From assembly GCA_009859145.1 (NCBI GenBank), contig VRVR01000001.1, forward strand, positions 248,001 to 312,000: a stretch of 64,000 nt of DNA. Reading direction: 5' to 3'. The translations under genes were made by a program, and so were the position numbers. Source of the stretch: Andalucia godoyi (taxonomy: Eukaryota; Discoba; Jakobea; Jakobida; Andaluciidae). Under the pieces are notes generated by a model. It searched no databases, was not told where the DNA came from, and worked only from the letters and a program-made list of their open reading frames with translations. Shown here piece after piece: positions 9,230-20,249 of the stretch. Position 1 is the first letter of the stretch. Every line of letters begins with the position of its first letter.

Positions 9230-10276
9230 CTACATTTCTTTGAGGTCGTCTGCCGTCAGCATGGAAGAAGCCTTCATCTTGAAGTACTCGACTGGCTTAT
9301 CCTTCGCCAATGTCATTCCCAGAACGGCGGCAATGAAGAACTGGAAGAATCCTACCAGTGCGGTCACGGAGGCGTAAGCCATCAGATATCCATTGGAGTT
9401 CTGAAACAGCTCGGTGTCCTTGGTCGTCGACGTCCTTTTTCCAGGTCCTGGATTAGCGATCGAGTACTCGTAGATGATGCCGATAAACATGCAAAGCGTC
9501 CAAACTGTGCATGGTATGAGCATCAGGAATAACTCGGAATGGACTTCCGCTGGCGTCAGCTTCGGTCCATCCGCGGATTTTCCAATCTCCGGAATTTCGT
9601 TATCGTCTGCTGCAGTATTATCTTCCTCCCACGGATCGTCGTCGTCTTCCGCCCCCTCTTCGCTTTTCTTGCCTCCTTCCTCGTAGTCGCTGTATATTTT
9701 CGACGACATTTTGATCTGATACGTGCTGTACAGAATTCCCACCAGACTCAAAAGAATAAACAAATTCACAGTGACCCACCGGATGAGGCCAGCCGATGGC
9801 TCTTCGGAAACGTTACACCACGCTGCCGTGGGACCCACAAACCCGACCATGGTCAGCATTCCCCCGATGAGCCCTCCAAAACCAATCGCCATGTTGTACA
9901 CTGTTCCTGCTCGAATGTAGGGCAGGTGGATTCGCGACAGGTCTCCGAGGACGTTCTTGATCATCCAGAACGTGACATAACAAGTAAAACAACCTCCGAT
10001 CTTGGAAGACACATAGATGCCTCCCTGTATGGAACACGGCATGCCGAGCACAGGTCCCTCCAACACAAGCAGCGCAATCAGAATCCCTCCGATCGAGAAG
10101 AAGATCTGACACAGGAAGAAGCGGGCAAACACAAAATACCGAAAAAGACGAGTTTCGAAGCGCAGATACTTCATGTGAATGTACATTGCAAGCGACGCAA
10201 TAAAGGACACAATGGAGCACACCACGTGCACCATGGCAGCCATTCGTCTCAGTTCCTCATCCACCAAAATCCCCAT
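9230..10276 (-). CDS. Seven-helix receptor, cAMP-receptor-like (class E GPCR)
   Basis: From MGILVDEELRRMAAMVHVVC seven hydrophobic segments follow, with a Cys before helix 3 (MPCSIQGG), Trp-Cys in the second outer loop (TAAWCNVS) and a long acidic loop between helices 5 and 6 (EEGAEDDDDPWEE). The C-I-x-Q-G pattern and W-C recall Dictyostelium-type cAMP receptors and their relatives, which signal through heterotrimeric G proteins at the plasma membrane. I chose 10276 because the in-frame ATG at 10456 would add an eighth hydrophobic segment followed by a Lys/Arg-rich run (RKERKEGKRKQ). That upstream part could instead be a first exon, with a gtatt...gtcag intron. Ligand unknown; 348 residues. 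Confidence 0.7.
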   Translation of the reverse strand: MGILVDEELRRMAAMVHVVCSIVSFIASLAMYIHMKYLRFETRLFRYFVFARFFLCQIFFSIGGILIALLVLEGPVLGMPCSIQGGIYVSSKIGGCFTCYVTFWMIKNVLGDLSRIHLPYIRAGTVYNMAIGFGGLIGGMLTMVGFVGPTAAWCNVSEEPSAGLIRWVTVNLFILLSLVGILYSTYQIKMSSKIYSDYEEGGKKSEEGAEDDDDPWEEDNTAADDNEIPEIGKSADGPKLTPAEVHSELFLMLIPCTVWTLCMFIGIIYEYSIANPGPGKRTSTTKDTELFQNSNGYLMAYASVTALVGFFQFFIAAVLGMTLAKDKPVEYFKMKASSMLTADDLKEM

Positions 10277-10899
10277 CTCAATGTTAATTGCCTGACCTTT
10301 TCTTTGTTTCCCTCGATCCTGCTTCCGTTTTCCTTCCTTTCTTTCTTTCCTTCCAGCAGTCAATACGAGCAAGTACAGGAAACAATAAATGCCAGTGTAC
10401 ATGCCCACAAAAGCCAACTTCACAAACGTTCCCACCAAACATTCGCTAAATGCCAAGTTCTTGGTAGAGATCGTCTCCTAAGCAACTGCCGTAGAATGGA
10501 GCCTGACCCGGGCTTGAGGCATGTCTCCCGGCTAATAAATGCTTCCCTCAAACGCACACCTCTCCAAACATTTGGGCTCGCATGCTGCTGCGCCTCGGAC
10601 AAATTTTTTTGAAATAAAACGACTCTTCAAATCAGCACGAACACCCATCCAATGGGTACCTTTGAGCGGGACATCCGTGGGGTCTGAGCATCCATACAGA
10701 AACAATCCATTTTTCGTCGGAGGTCGACGGCTGTCAGCTCAGTCATACTATCCGATGAAATCACGACCGTCCCCAAGACGTTTGGGTTGGAGGGTAGTAT
10801 ATGAAGTGCATTCCTGCGTTTTTATGAATCCTATGTTGATGCCCCCTTCATTTCTTCCCAATTTTCACTGATGTTTTCAGTTCTCAGTACTGTTTTTCT
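10277..10899. other. Intergenic between receptor gene and hAT relic
   Basis: This stretch holds the possible 5' extension of the receptor gene (10277-10456 on the minus strand) and then about 440 bases with no recognisable gene. An open plus frame (10539-10871) has no family likeness. Confidence 0.4.
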
Positions 10900-11870
10900 A
10901 GGAAATGCAATGGCGTCAGGCCCAACCTCGGCAGTTCACTGATCCCGAATGATAGTTACACTGTTTCAGATGTTGCTACCTCAACAGACGACGTAGATGT
11001 AGAGAACAAAACCCTTGCGGTTATTGACGATTCTCTTGAATATAGGGTTGCAGAAAACTCACCATTCACTACTTCCAATTCCGGCATGAGTTGGGGAACA
11101 ATGGAACCTGGCGCCTACTTCTTGGGCAAACTTGCTTTCATTGCAGCCGAAATAACGGTGTTTATTCGCAATTCGCATTATGCCCGAAAATCCTTCTGTG
11201 AGCAAGTGAAAGCGGCAAAGATACATATGTTATCATTACTCGGAAATACTCGATGGGGGTCTGTGGTGAGATGTGTCATGCGTGTGTTGGAAGCTGAACG
11301 CATTATCAAAGACATTTCCCTCAGCAACGATATTGTCAGAAGTAACATCAAGAGCACCCAAATGTTCAAGATAGTCACCACTGATCCGTCTTTGTTTGAT
11401 CTATTCAAAGTCGTGGTGGATGGCTTAGCTCCTCTTGTCAGTTTGTTGACGGTCCTCGAAAGTGATCGAGCGAATTTGTTGTTTGCATTTCACCATCTGG
11501 CAGATTTTCAGCTGTTGAGCGAGTCTGGTCTACCTTTTCCTTCATCCATACCAAGATTCGAAATCGTCTATCTGTTGAACAGCGCATGAAACTCGCAGTC
11601 ATGTGCGCTTGGTGGACCATGCAAGGCAGATGTTGCTGCATCGGTAAGTTTCCTTGAGAAAATGATCGAATTTGGAAAAGACCTGCATCAGCTCCGGTGA
11701 AGCTGATTTGACGGACAGCGAAACGACCATCCCAGAACACGTGTTGGAAGCAATGGCTAGCCTGAGAAGGACAACTCTGTCATCGCTCCTGAAGATCCAA
11801 TATCGTGTCATCAGCAGTACAAAGTGACTGATGCATAAACTGAGCACGCATCTGTTCCCTTCCGTTTATC
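10900..11870 (+). pseudogene. hAT-like (DUF659-type) transposase fragment
   Basis: A plus frame open from about 10900 to the stop at 11587 reads like the middle of a hAT transposase: LGKLAFIAAEITVFIRNSHY (helical, before the second RNase-H strand), then NTRWGSVVRCVMRVLEAERI, matching the T-R-W-x-S motif, and later FKVVVDGLAPLVSLLTVLES, matching the L-x-P-L-V....L-E-S-D motif (ESDRANL). After the stop another frame continues with weaker likeness (KLAVMCAWWTMQG). No N-terminal BED zinc finger and no clean C-terminal dimer domain were found, nor were terminal repeats. It looks like an old, decayed DNA transposon. Identity rests on motif likeness only. Confidence 0.55.
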
Positions 11871-12594
11871 GCATTATTGCTCAAACGATTTCGGTATTAT
11901 GGGTTCTATTGTCTCGTCGGTCAGAGGATTTGGCAGCTCGGCAAATCCCAACCCATTGCCTCTGAGTCCCGACCTCTTCTGGTAGCAACAACAAAACAGA
12001 ACGAGTATATAAATAATAATAATAATCATATAATACAAAAATATAAAAACTCCCATCAATCCCATCGCCTGTATTTGCTCGCTGGTTTCTCACTTCCCCC
12101 CATCAATCCCCCCTCCCCACAACCCCCACCCTACCTTACCCCCATTTCCCTACTCGCAAAAGTCGTCCTTGTCAAAAAGACCGCGACTTGGACCGAACAG
12201 AACTTTAGGATCGCAAAAAACCAATCTTGTCTTTTTTCTTTTACTTTTTATCATGTATGTATTTATATATATACATATATATTTGCAATTTTTTGTTTAT
12301 ATATCTACATATTTTTTTCCCTCTCTACATTTTTCACGTCCTTTTAGTCTTCATTGCCATTTCAGACTTGTCTTTTTTCCCTTGTTCTTGCTCTCCCTCA
12401 TTTCGGGTTTTTTTTTTTGCATTGCATTGCACTGCAGTTCGTGCTCCCTTCTTCGCTCTTCCACTTGCTTCTCGGAGTCATCTCCAACCGTCCATCTTCC
12501 AACACATCCATCCTTTCCCAACCCTGATCCCGTCTCTTTCAGCCTCCCGATTTCGCTGTTCTTGCGCGCACTGGTCCACGTTCCCACATTCTGA
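11871..12594. repeat. AT-rich low-complexity tail with microsatellites
   Basis: After the hAT relic come (aat)n at 12010-12030, long T-rich and (tatata) tracts at 12250-12315, a C-rich patch (cccccatcaatcccccctcccc, 12097-12120) and a poly-T run at 12410. No coding frame is convincing. The last part is the promoter of the LRR gene. Confidence 0.5.
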
Positions 12595-13840
12595 ATGGCG
12601 GCATTTCGAGAATGGTTGCAGGAAATATCGTTTCCTTCTGAAGACGAATCAATCCTTGAAGTATGTCTCCTTCCCTCCTCTTCCTTCTCTTCATCCGCTT
12701 TTTTCTTTGGGTCTTCTCTTTCGGTTTTCTTTTTTATTTTAATTTTACTTCCTCCCTTCTCTGTTGCTTCTGGCGCGACTGAGGATTGTAACGTGATTGA
12801 TTAACGTTTTGTATTTTCTCCCCATTCTTCTTCTTTCGTTATGCGCTCAGACTTTTCGGACAATGGTGAACAAGATTTGTTTATACGACTGGGATTTTTC
12901 AAATCGCGAGATTTCAGATGTGGCGGCAGAGGCAATTGCGTCTGCGCTTATAGACTGTTCTGATCTGAAGCGGTTTTCCATCCATGGGTGCAAGTTTTCG
13001 ACAAACGCGCTTGATTGTATGCTTGATGCGCTTGTGCAGTCCAAGCTGAAGATTTTGGATATTTCACACACCGAACTTGGAAATGAAGGATCGCTTGTCG
13101 TGTATCGGTTCCTGAAGAAGAACGAGTTTGTAGAACGACTCTATCTTGCAGACTCAGACTTTGGAACGGAAGGAAAAGCTACTATCAAGGCAATTTTTGA
13201 CGATACCGACCGCTTTTTGTACATTGACTTTGGGTCGTCGTCACCTTCGTCGAATATGAGCAGTAGTAGCGGCAGTAGAAGTAGTGCGACTAGTAGAAAT
13301 AACAGCAGCAGCACTAACAGGAGTAGTGAAACAAGCAGCGAATGTAGAGGCAGTGGTGATGGCAGCGACGGCAGTTGTAACCGTGAAAATTCGTCGTTTG
13401 CACAGAGCCCAACTACTTCTGGGAAAAGCTGTGGTAAGCCTAACTTGCAGATCCAGCACGTAGGAGCACATCTACTGGACCGCGAAAAGTCTCCCCAGTC
13501 ACCTGTTCCGGAGATCCATGTTCCGCCTCCATCCGGAATCCCGGTGAATCATCTGACTGTGGCGTCTAGCGGTCCAGGAGGCCGGCGACGGGGGTACACG
13601 TTCAAGATGCTTGAGCAGCCTCAGTATGATCCACAGGCAGGAACCTATTGTTTGCCGGATACCGGGAGGAAACACCAGACTCTCGGGTCGGTTACATACA
13701 AGAATCGCAACGGTGAAGTGCTGAGTGATGGTCGCATTCGGGATGGGAACGGCATGTACTTTCCTGGACCAATGCAATGGGTGTCGGACATTGATGGAGT
13801 CAATGTGAAAGTGGACCATTCAATGAGATCGCCGAAATAG
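12595..13840 (+). CDS. Leucine-rich-repeat (RNase-inhibitor type) protein, two exons
   Basis: Exon 1 is 12595-12660 (22 codons, starting MAAFREWLQEISFPSEDESI) and exon 2 is 12851-13840; the intron starts gtatgtctcc and ends gcgctcag, and the join keeps the frame (...SILE-TFRTMVNKI...). The 351-residue protein has several LRR-like units: VAAEAIASALIDCSDLKRFS, KLKILDISHTELGNEGSLVV and VERLYLADSDFG. A long Ser/Asn-rich low-complexity region with many AGC/AGT codons follows (about residues 158-215) and then a C-terminal region with no family likeness. LRR units are protein-binding surfaces. No catalytic domain is seen. Confidence 0.75.
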
Positions 13841-14582
13841 TCAGCGTCTCCTACAAATCAGTTTTGTGTGTTTCCGTGTTTTGACATTTGTTTTCCATTG
13901 TGCCGCACTTTCCGACATTCAATTTCCTCGCCTTGTTTCGGTCTACGAGTCCAGTTTCATTTTGCATCTTTGATGTCAGGCTGGTTGTCAGTTTTTCACC
14001 CTTTGATGACTGTCTGACTGTCTGCTGCCTCCTCCTTGTGCTCTCCCTCTCTGCTTGTGTGTGTGCATTTTCATTTCCGTTCATAGAATACCTCTTTTTG
14101 TATTTTCCATTTCTGGGTTCACTGTCGAGCTGTATCCAGCCCATTTTTTCCTTCCGTGCATTCTACCGTTTCTTTTTGGCGTCCAGGGATTTTTGCACGT
14201 CCTGCCAAACTTTTAGCTACTCCCTTGCTGGTTTGTGTTGTCAGTGGTTGCTTCTCTTTGCGGATCGTGATGGAGTTGAGAAAATTGATATTCTCGCTTT
14301 CCTTATTATGTGCGCTGCCCAGGGCAGTCAAGAGTCTCACTTTGCACTTCCCCCCTCCCCTATCTGTTCCAGCCTCTCGTCTTTGTTTTTCTTTGTTTCG
14401 TTCGTGTTGTTGGTCCATATTCACCTTCATGCGCTCGATTGAATTTCGTAAACTGTTTCCAATCATCGTCTCTCCCTCTCCAGTCACTCAGCTTCTGGAA
14501 GCTTTCACACTTTCCGTCTGCGATGAATGTGAATGCGCCTACGTACCAAGGGTATATATATCATGACAGGCCGTGTAACAGT
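13841..14582. other. Intergenic, 740 bases, no gene seen
   Basis: It lies between the converging LRR gene and RIIa gene. Both strands have overlapping open frames of up to 184 codons, but they are rich in Phe, Ser and Cys from T- and C-rich DNA and resemble no family. I treat this stretch as 3' flanking DNA. Confidence 0.45.
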
Positions 14583-15263
14583 TTACGAATTTGCGACGAA
14601 GCGCTCTGCGAGAAACAGCAAGTAGTGACTGGCATCGCACAGTCCCTGGAAAAAGAGGGTTCCAGTCTCGCTTGGCTGACCTTCAATCAGAAAGAGGTTG
14701 ATGGCCACAGTGTCCAAGTCCAGCGGATACGACTTCAAGATTCCTCTGAGCTGGCTCAAAAAGATACGCCCGTCATTCGACGAGGATGAGGATCGGAAAG
14801 CATTGTAGAACGTTTCCACGCATTCTTCAGAATTCATTTGATACACTACTGCACTTGGATCATACGGAACATCCAAGAACAGTCCGCTATCCTTAATTTC
14901 ATCAATGCGTTTCGGAGCAATCTTCAAGAAAGGACCCACTGCAACGCTTCCGTCATCGGAAATCGTTGCGTAAACAGAAATAATATACGTCGCTTGCAAA
15001 GGCGAAAGTCCGAGAGAGCCACACAGAATATCTCGGAGCTGCGTAGCCTGGATCTGCTTGAACGACGACAGTGCGTCCTCCAGAATCGGTGAAACCGCCG
15101 AGTTTACACTTGTTGCCCCGGTTTGTGCAAGCCTCTCAAAGTACAGGGCACCATACTCATAGATGTTAGCCGGCTGCGTACGCAAGACTTCTCGAGCAAA
15201 CTCTTTAACAATCTGCGCAAATGCAGGCGGAAGAGTATATTGCTTTTGATATTTTGAAGACAT
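14583..15263 (-). CDS. RIIa-domain protein, probably axonemal (radial-spoke RSP7/11-like)
   Basis: The 226-residue protein has near its N-terminus the dimerization/docking pattern of PKA RII-like proteins: LPPAFAQIVKEFAREVLRTQ then NIYEYGALYFERL. The rest (LQATYIISVYATISDDGSV, FLKIAPKRIDEIKD) looks like degenerate EF-hand-like or calmodulin-like helices. RIIa plus helical tail is found in radial-spoke proteins (ROPN1L/RSP11, RSP7) and in sperm fibrous-sheath proteins; these bind AKAP-type spoke partners. Family is clear, exact member inferred. Start at MSSKYQKQYTLPP fits the usual distance to the domain. Confidence 0.75.
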   Translation of the reverse strand: MSSKYQKQYTLPPAFAQIVKEFAREVLRTQPANIYEYGALYFERLAQTGATSVNSAVSPILEDALSSFKQIQATQLRDILCGSLGLSPLQATYIISVYATISDDGSVAVGPFLKIAPKRIDEIKDSGLFLDVPYDPSAVVYQMNSEECVETFYNAFRSSSSSNDGRIFLSQLRGILKSYPLDLDTVAINLFLIEGQPSETGTLFFQGLCDASHYLLFLAERFVANS

Positions 15264-15845
15264 GATGAAGACGATTTCCAGCTATTTCGTTCTTTTTTTA
15301 AGTGCCCTCTTTTTTCGTTCCGGTCCCTGTTCTTGTCCCCGTTTCTGTGTCTCTTTTTCACTTCACTCTCGCACTCTCTCGTTCTGTTGCTTTTCTGCGT
15401 ATGTTTTGCGATTGTTGAGCCAAGTAGATGATTCTTGCTGCAACCGATCGAGAGGGGAAAAAACAGAAATATAATAATCAAACAGCACAAACGAAGAGCT
15501 ATCAAGAGGCGGGCCCCACTCGTTGAAAACGGGCGGTTGGGGACAATGAGCACTACAACCGGGGATGAACAAACCGGGCGAGCGGTTTTTATTTTCCGAG
15601 GAATTCCCCCGATCAAAAATCCCCGCAGTAATTGAAAAATGGGTTTGTGATTGGATCACGCTTTGTTCGTTTGCTGCTTCCTTCGTTTTTTCCCTCCCTT
15701 CCACATGACAGTTTTTCTTCATCAGTCACGCATTCTCCACCAGACATCGCGCACAAGCGGGGAGGATACCGTTGAGCTCTGCAATTTAATAATATACTGC
15801 CTTTGGGCTTTTGTCTGATCACTTGCATTGTTCGGGGCCGGGTGT
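15264..15845. other. Intergenic region before the gene at 15926
   Basis: It contains the divergent 5' sides of the RIIa gene and the gene at 15926. T-rich in the first 150 bases, then mixed. Open frames here are shadows. No gene is seen. Confidence 0.45.
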
Positions 15846-15879
15846 GAGTAAGTGAGTGAGTGAGTGAGTGAGTGAGTGA

Positions 15880-15923
<44 letters not shown>
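15846..15923 (+). repeat. (GTGA)n and (TG)n microsatellite abutting a start codon
   Basis: About eight gtga units run directly into about 17 tg units; the tract ends two or three bases before the ATG at 15926. It makes artificial open frames on both strands (Cys-Val runs and His-Thr runs). Confidence 0.95.
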
Positions 15924-15925
15924 AA

Positions 15926-17328
15926 ATGGTACGATCCAAGGTTCCCCGAGCACTGTTTCCTTTCGAGCTCTCGATCTTACGAAAGTACATTATCGATGGC
16001 TTTGAAGCTGATGTTTCAATTCTTCGGAGAGCCAGTTCCAAGCGTCCGACCAGTGTTTTTGAGTCTTCGTCGCTGTTCAAACTCGATGTTTCGGACTTTG
16101 ATTTCCGCACCGATGGCACTCTGATCGCGGACTGTACATGTTTGAAGTTTGTGGAAAGAAAGCGAAAAGGATTGCTTCGGAGAAGGAAAACGCAAGAGAT
16201 CATTTTACACTCATATCATGTAGCGGATCTCGATCCAGTATCCAAACTTGTGAGAATAAGCGACGAGACGAAAATTGAATTTGAATTTTGCTTTTCATGC
16301 GATAATTATGTGCTGGTTCATGCGGCAATCAATGGAATGCTGGAAATATGCAGGTTCGTCGAGCGGTATGTCAGCAACATTTCTGCAATCTCTTCCAATG
16401 CGGTGATCGGCATGAATTCTATGCAGCGCGAAGCCTCTGCTTTGAGACGGTCCATGTCGCGATCGCTTGGCGTTGTTGGACGTGCGGCAATTGGGCAGAT
16501 TCCAGAAGATTATTTGGGGCAACCCGCAAACGAAAGCCAGCCGCATGAGCAGGAGCAGGAGCAGGAACAGGAATATCAGCGTATTGTGTCCACAAGAATG
16601 GCGTCCTTCAGCGGTCCAAGTCCCGCACCACCTTCGCTGGCTCTTCAAAGCGGGTTCATGCCCAATCAAGCATATGACGAATTGAGTGATCCCGCGTTCT
16701 CACCACAGACGCCCGCAGCGAATTCACAGTCCAATGCACTGCAAACGCCCAATATTGCGCTTCCAAGACATGTTTCGTTTGTGATGAGTGCTTCTCCGGT
16801 TATCGATATCGTTCCAATTTCACTGTCGCCGCCAACTCGTCACGGGTCGCTGTTGTCGTCGCATTCTTCGCACTCGCCTCCTTCAGAGACCCAGCATTAC
16901 TGTGGAGATCCATTCCGATCGGGAAGCATGGGACTTCCACAGAAGCGATTGACGTCACATGTGCAGTTGGATGAAGAGGATCGGGATCGCATGTCCTTGG
17001 ATGAAGCTATTCAACGAGCGCGGCTGTCTTCCAATCTGGTGAAGAGAGAGTTGAGTACGTCGAGCATGAGCAATCCTTCCATGACCGATGGATTGCCTCA
17101 GCCTCTGTCGCAGCCATTGTCTCCGTTGTCTAACCTCCCGGCTCTGGTTTCGTCCACTGCGAGCATACCCAAGAACAACGGCTGTCTGAACAGCGAGGAC
17201 AGTGGACGTTCAAATGATGTTTCTGCATCGAACACTGATCAGAACAATCATAGCGTGCAGCAAAACAATGATGTCGCTAGCGGCAGCACCTCCTCCCGCA
17301 ACCGCAACCACAACAACAACAACAACAA

Positions 17329-17369
<41 letters not shown>

Positions 17370-18163
17370 ATGGTCTTTTGGCTTATCACGCAATGAATGA
17401 CACGTTGTCGGAGACCGAGCCGCGGTTGCTGAAGCCTCGGTATGTTGACGACCCGGGACTGCGTACTGAGTATGAGGAACCAAGAGGACAACGCCATTTG
17501 CCTGCAGTGGAGAAATCGTTGGGCGAAGTTGAAATGAACAGCATCATGGTGTCCCAGAATCGGCTTGCCGCGATCCGCAGAGCACTCGATGAGGAGCACG
17601 TGGCGATGCAGCAAATCGCCGAAGAGTTTGCAGTTCACAAAGTTGAGCATGTTGAGGAAGACGAACGGGCTGTTGTGCGAGCTGTTGTCCGAGCTGCCTC
17701 GCCAGTCGTGGATTATGCATTTCCGAGATCTATCTCGGAAAGCAACCGAGTTGGGTCTTCTGTTTCCAACTCTCCGTCACCGGACTTCGCCGAGGCAATG
17801 TCGATGTCGCGCGCGGATGCGGCTGTCGAGCCACAGCATTTAAATCCTCGGTCTCCTCCACCGCGTCCTCATTCGGTGCTGTCTTCTCCGTCTTTCAAAC
17901 GATTTTCCAGTTTCCAGCCAACGAGTCCGGCTCCCTCCGCACCTCCAATGTCGCCCGAAACTCCGAGAAGCACGTCGTCAATGCAAGTGAAGCCACCAAG
18001 AGTTCCGCGTTCGGAGCGTGCACAGTACCTCACCATGGGGGATCCAATTCGGTCCGCGTCTGGTCTTAAACCAGGTGCATACAGTGTCCGCAGCCCGTCT
18101 CCATCGTCAGCCCAAGCTCATCACCGCCTGTTGTCCTCTGGCAAGAGTGTGTCTTTTGTCTAA
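15926..18163 (+). CDS. Hypothetical low-complexity protein with a possible PH-like N-terminus
   Basis: I take the start at MVRSKVPRALFPFELSILRK (15926) since the longer ATG at 15884 lies inside the TG microsatellite. Residues about 1-150 are ordered and alternate strands with a final helix (IEFEFCFSCDNYVLVHAAIN, then MLEICRFVERYV), a layout compatible with a PH-like domain. The rest of the 745 residues is Ser/Pro/Gln-rich with an EQEQEQEQEY patch, a run of Asn and Asn-Ser repeats (genomic about 17310-17370, aac and agc-aac units), and a helical stretch with MQQIAEEFAVHKVEH. No name is possible. The N-terminal ordered part would be the search target. Confidence 0.7.
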
Positions 18164-18286
18164 CCCAAGGAAGCTGTTTTTTTCGATCGTCATCCTCATC
18201 CCTTTCAATACCGGTTTCTTGCCTTTTCACATAAATTACTATAATTTGGAATGCTTTTTTGTCCGTACACCTTTTGCGTATCCATG

Positions 18287-18415
18287 GCTGACAGCTTTTG
18301 TGTATTAACATCGAAACATCGAACCAAACAACGTCGTGCTGTCGGGAAGTTTGTTTGGAACACGATATTCTTGCCGTAGTCCAGTCTAGAATTCCTTCAT
18401 TCTTCACTTTTCGAT
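18287..18415 (+). repeat. Dispersed repeat, copy 1 (short)
   Basis: From ggctgacagcttttgtgt to tagaattccttcattctt this segment matches the first part of the repeat at 20250. Shared landmarks are ggaagtttgttt, the segment ttcttgccgtagtc and gtctagaatt. It stops about 110 bases before the TAF7 start. Confidence 0.75.
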
Positions 18416-18525
18416 CAACTATTCGAGAATGTATGCACGTGTGCGTGAATCCTTTTTGTTCATTTCTTCGCTGGTACAGACTCCAGACGCTTTCTCGTGG
18501 GTTTTTGTCTGCGAGCAACTTTCGA

Positions 18526-20099
18526 ATGGAGGATCAATTCGTTCTGCGGTTGCCACCGAACCTAGCGGACGAAGTTCGCGAAATCTTGCGAAAAGAAGAT
18601 TCTTCCGACGCACTTGATTTCGAGCTTGATAGTATGTGTTTGTTATCGATATATGCAAAGAAGGGAGAAGAAAAAAAAAAAAAAAAGGAGACTCGCCTGT
18701 GTCTCCCTATCTCTTCGTTTTCGTTTTCGGTTTTCCGCTCTGTTGCTCACTTCTTCTTTGATTATTCGCAACTTGCGCAGCATCGACTAAACGCGGATGG
18801 TTCACAGTTCGTGGAATGGGACGATACCCATGCGTGTTGGTTGACTTACCCACCGTTTCCGAGTCTTTCAAGACATTTAACAAGCGAGACTACATCAAGA
18901 CCGCGACAGTGTGCCAAGTATGTGTGATTGATTTTCTTTTCTTTTCTGTTCTTCTCCTCCCACCCGTTTCGAACCACATGCCCGTGTGTGTTTGCCAGTT
19001 TCACATTACTAATCCTCATGTTTTGTTGTTGTTTAAAATGCATGTCTTTTACCAGATGATTGTCGTGAAATCGAGTGAAGACGATCCAGACCCAGTGATG
19101 CAGTATCCTTCTGGATTGTGTCCGCCTTTTCGCAATATCCGGCATGAATGGAGTAAGCATCACGATCGTCTTCCCGGATTCAGAGAGCGATTAGAGCACT
19201 TGAAGACAATTCTTCGTGAAATGAAGGACGAAAATGTACGATATGAACTCGATGTTGAGCATGAGGAAGAAGAAGAAGAGGAGGAAGAGGAGGGGGAGGA
19301 GGAGGTAGAGGATCTAGAAGGAGAATTCGAAGAAGATTTGGAGGAGGATCTAGAAGGAGAAGAAGAAGCGAGGGACCGTTTGGATGGCGAGGAACATGGC
19401 GATCTTGGCGAATTTGAAGATGATGTCGAAGACATGGGGGTGGAAGGTCTGCAAGTCGATATGCAACAGGCAAGCTCACAGCGCACAACCAGCAGTCACA
19501 GTCGAGTGCAAAGTATGGCAGATCTGAGTGTGCCAATGGATGATTCTTATGCGGTTGCAGAATCGAGACCGCCGTCCACAGGCCCTCCTCTTCCACCTCT
19601 CCGACCGCTTCCTCCTGCTTCTTCCGTCGCTTCTTCTTCCTCCACCACCCCCTCCATGACGATGGCGATCCCTTCTGCACGAGTTCCCCGCATGGCTTCC
19701 GTATCGTCGTTCTCGGCTCTTTCTCCGTTGGAAGGCAGTCCGGGTGTCGTGGATACGATATCGCCCTCCCCACCTGGAGTCGTTTACACTGACCAGTCCC
19801 GGAGTCAGCGGGATGGAGATGACTACAGTCCGTCTTCTGCCGAGCGACAAGACGATGCGGCTGTCACGTCGACTACGACGACACAGGAAATGCTGGTTCC
19901 ACAGCTTTCGCAGGAAGACGAGGAACGGAGAAAGCGACTTCAGGAAATTGGCGATCTCGAAAGAACCATCGAGGGGCTTAGGAAGCAAATGGGAACGGCC
20001 CCGGGACCGCTCAAAGCAAAGATCATGGCACAGATGCAACAGACCCAAGCGCATGTGGAAGCGAAAAAGAGAGAGTTTCAGAGTTTTTGGCCCAAATAG
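18526..20099 (+). CDS. TAF7: Transcription initiation factor TFIID subunit 7 (TAF7), three exons
   Basis: Exons 18526-18631, 18781-18917 and 19056-20099 join in frame. Introns begin gtatgtgt and end gcgcag and accag. The spliced N-terminus is a clear TAFII55/TAF7 domain: EDQFVLRLPPNLADEVREIL, then FELDTSTKRGWFTVRGMGRY across the first junction, PCVLVDLPTVSESFKTFNKR, and DYIKTATVCQMIVVKSSEDD across the second. Without splicing these lie in three different frames. A strongly acidic stretch (Glu runs, genomic 19262-19370) and a helical C-terminus (RTIEGLRKQMGTAPGPLKAK) complete the 428-residue protein. It is a nuclear subunit of TFIID. Intron 1 contains a run of about 17 A. Confidence 0.93.
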
Positions 20100-20249
20100 T
20101 CTAATAAGGATGATGATGGTTGTGGTGGTGGTTGATTTTACGGTGTACATGCAGTGGCCAGTTCTGCTGATGCTCCATCCGCCGTCTCCTTCTCTCTTGC
20201 ACAGTTCCTGCCCCTTGGATGGCTCATAGGTTCCGTTTTCTGGATATTG

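Noticed and set aside
15613-16203. Minus-strand 196-codon frame with His-Thr repeats
   Set aside because: Created by the GTGA/TG tract and overlapping the start of the plus-strand gene; no family likeness.
18298-18927. TAF7 as separate short open frames
   Set aside because: The frames share one TAF7 domain once two gtatgtg introns are removed.
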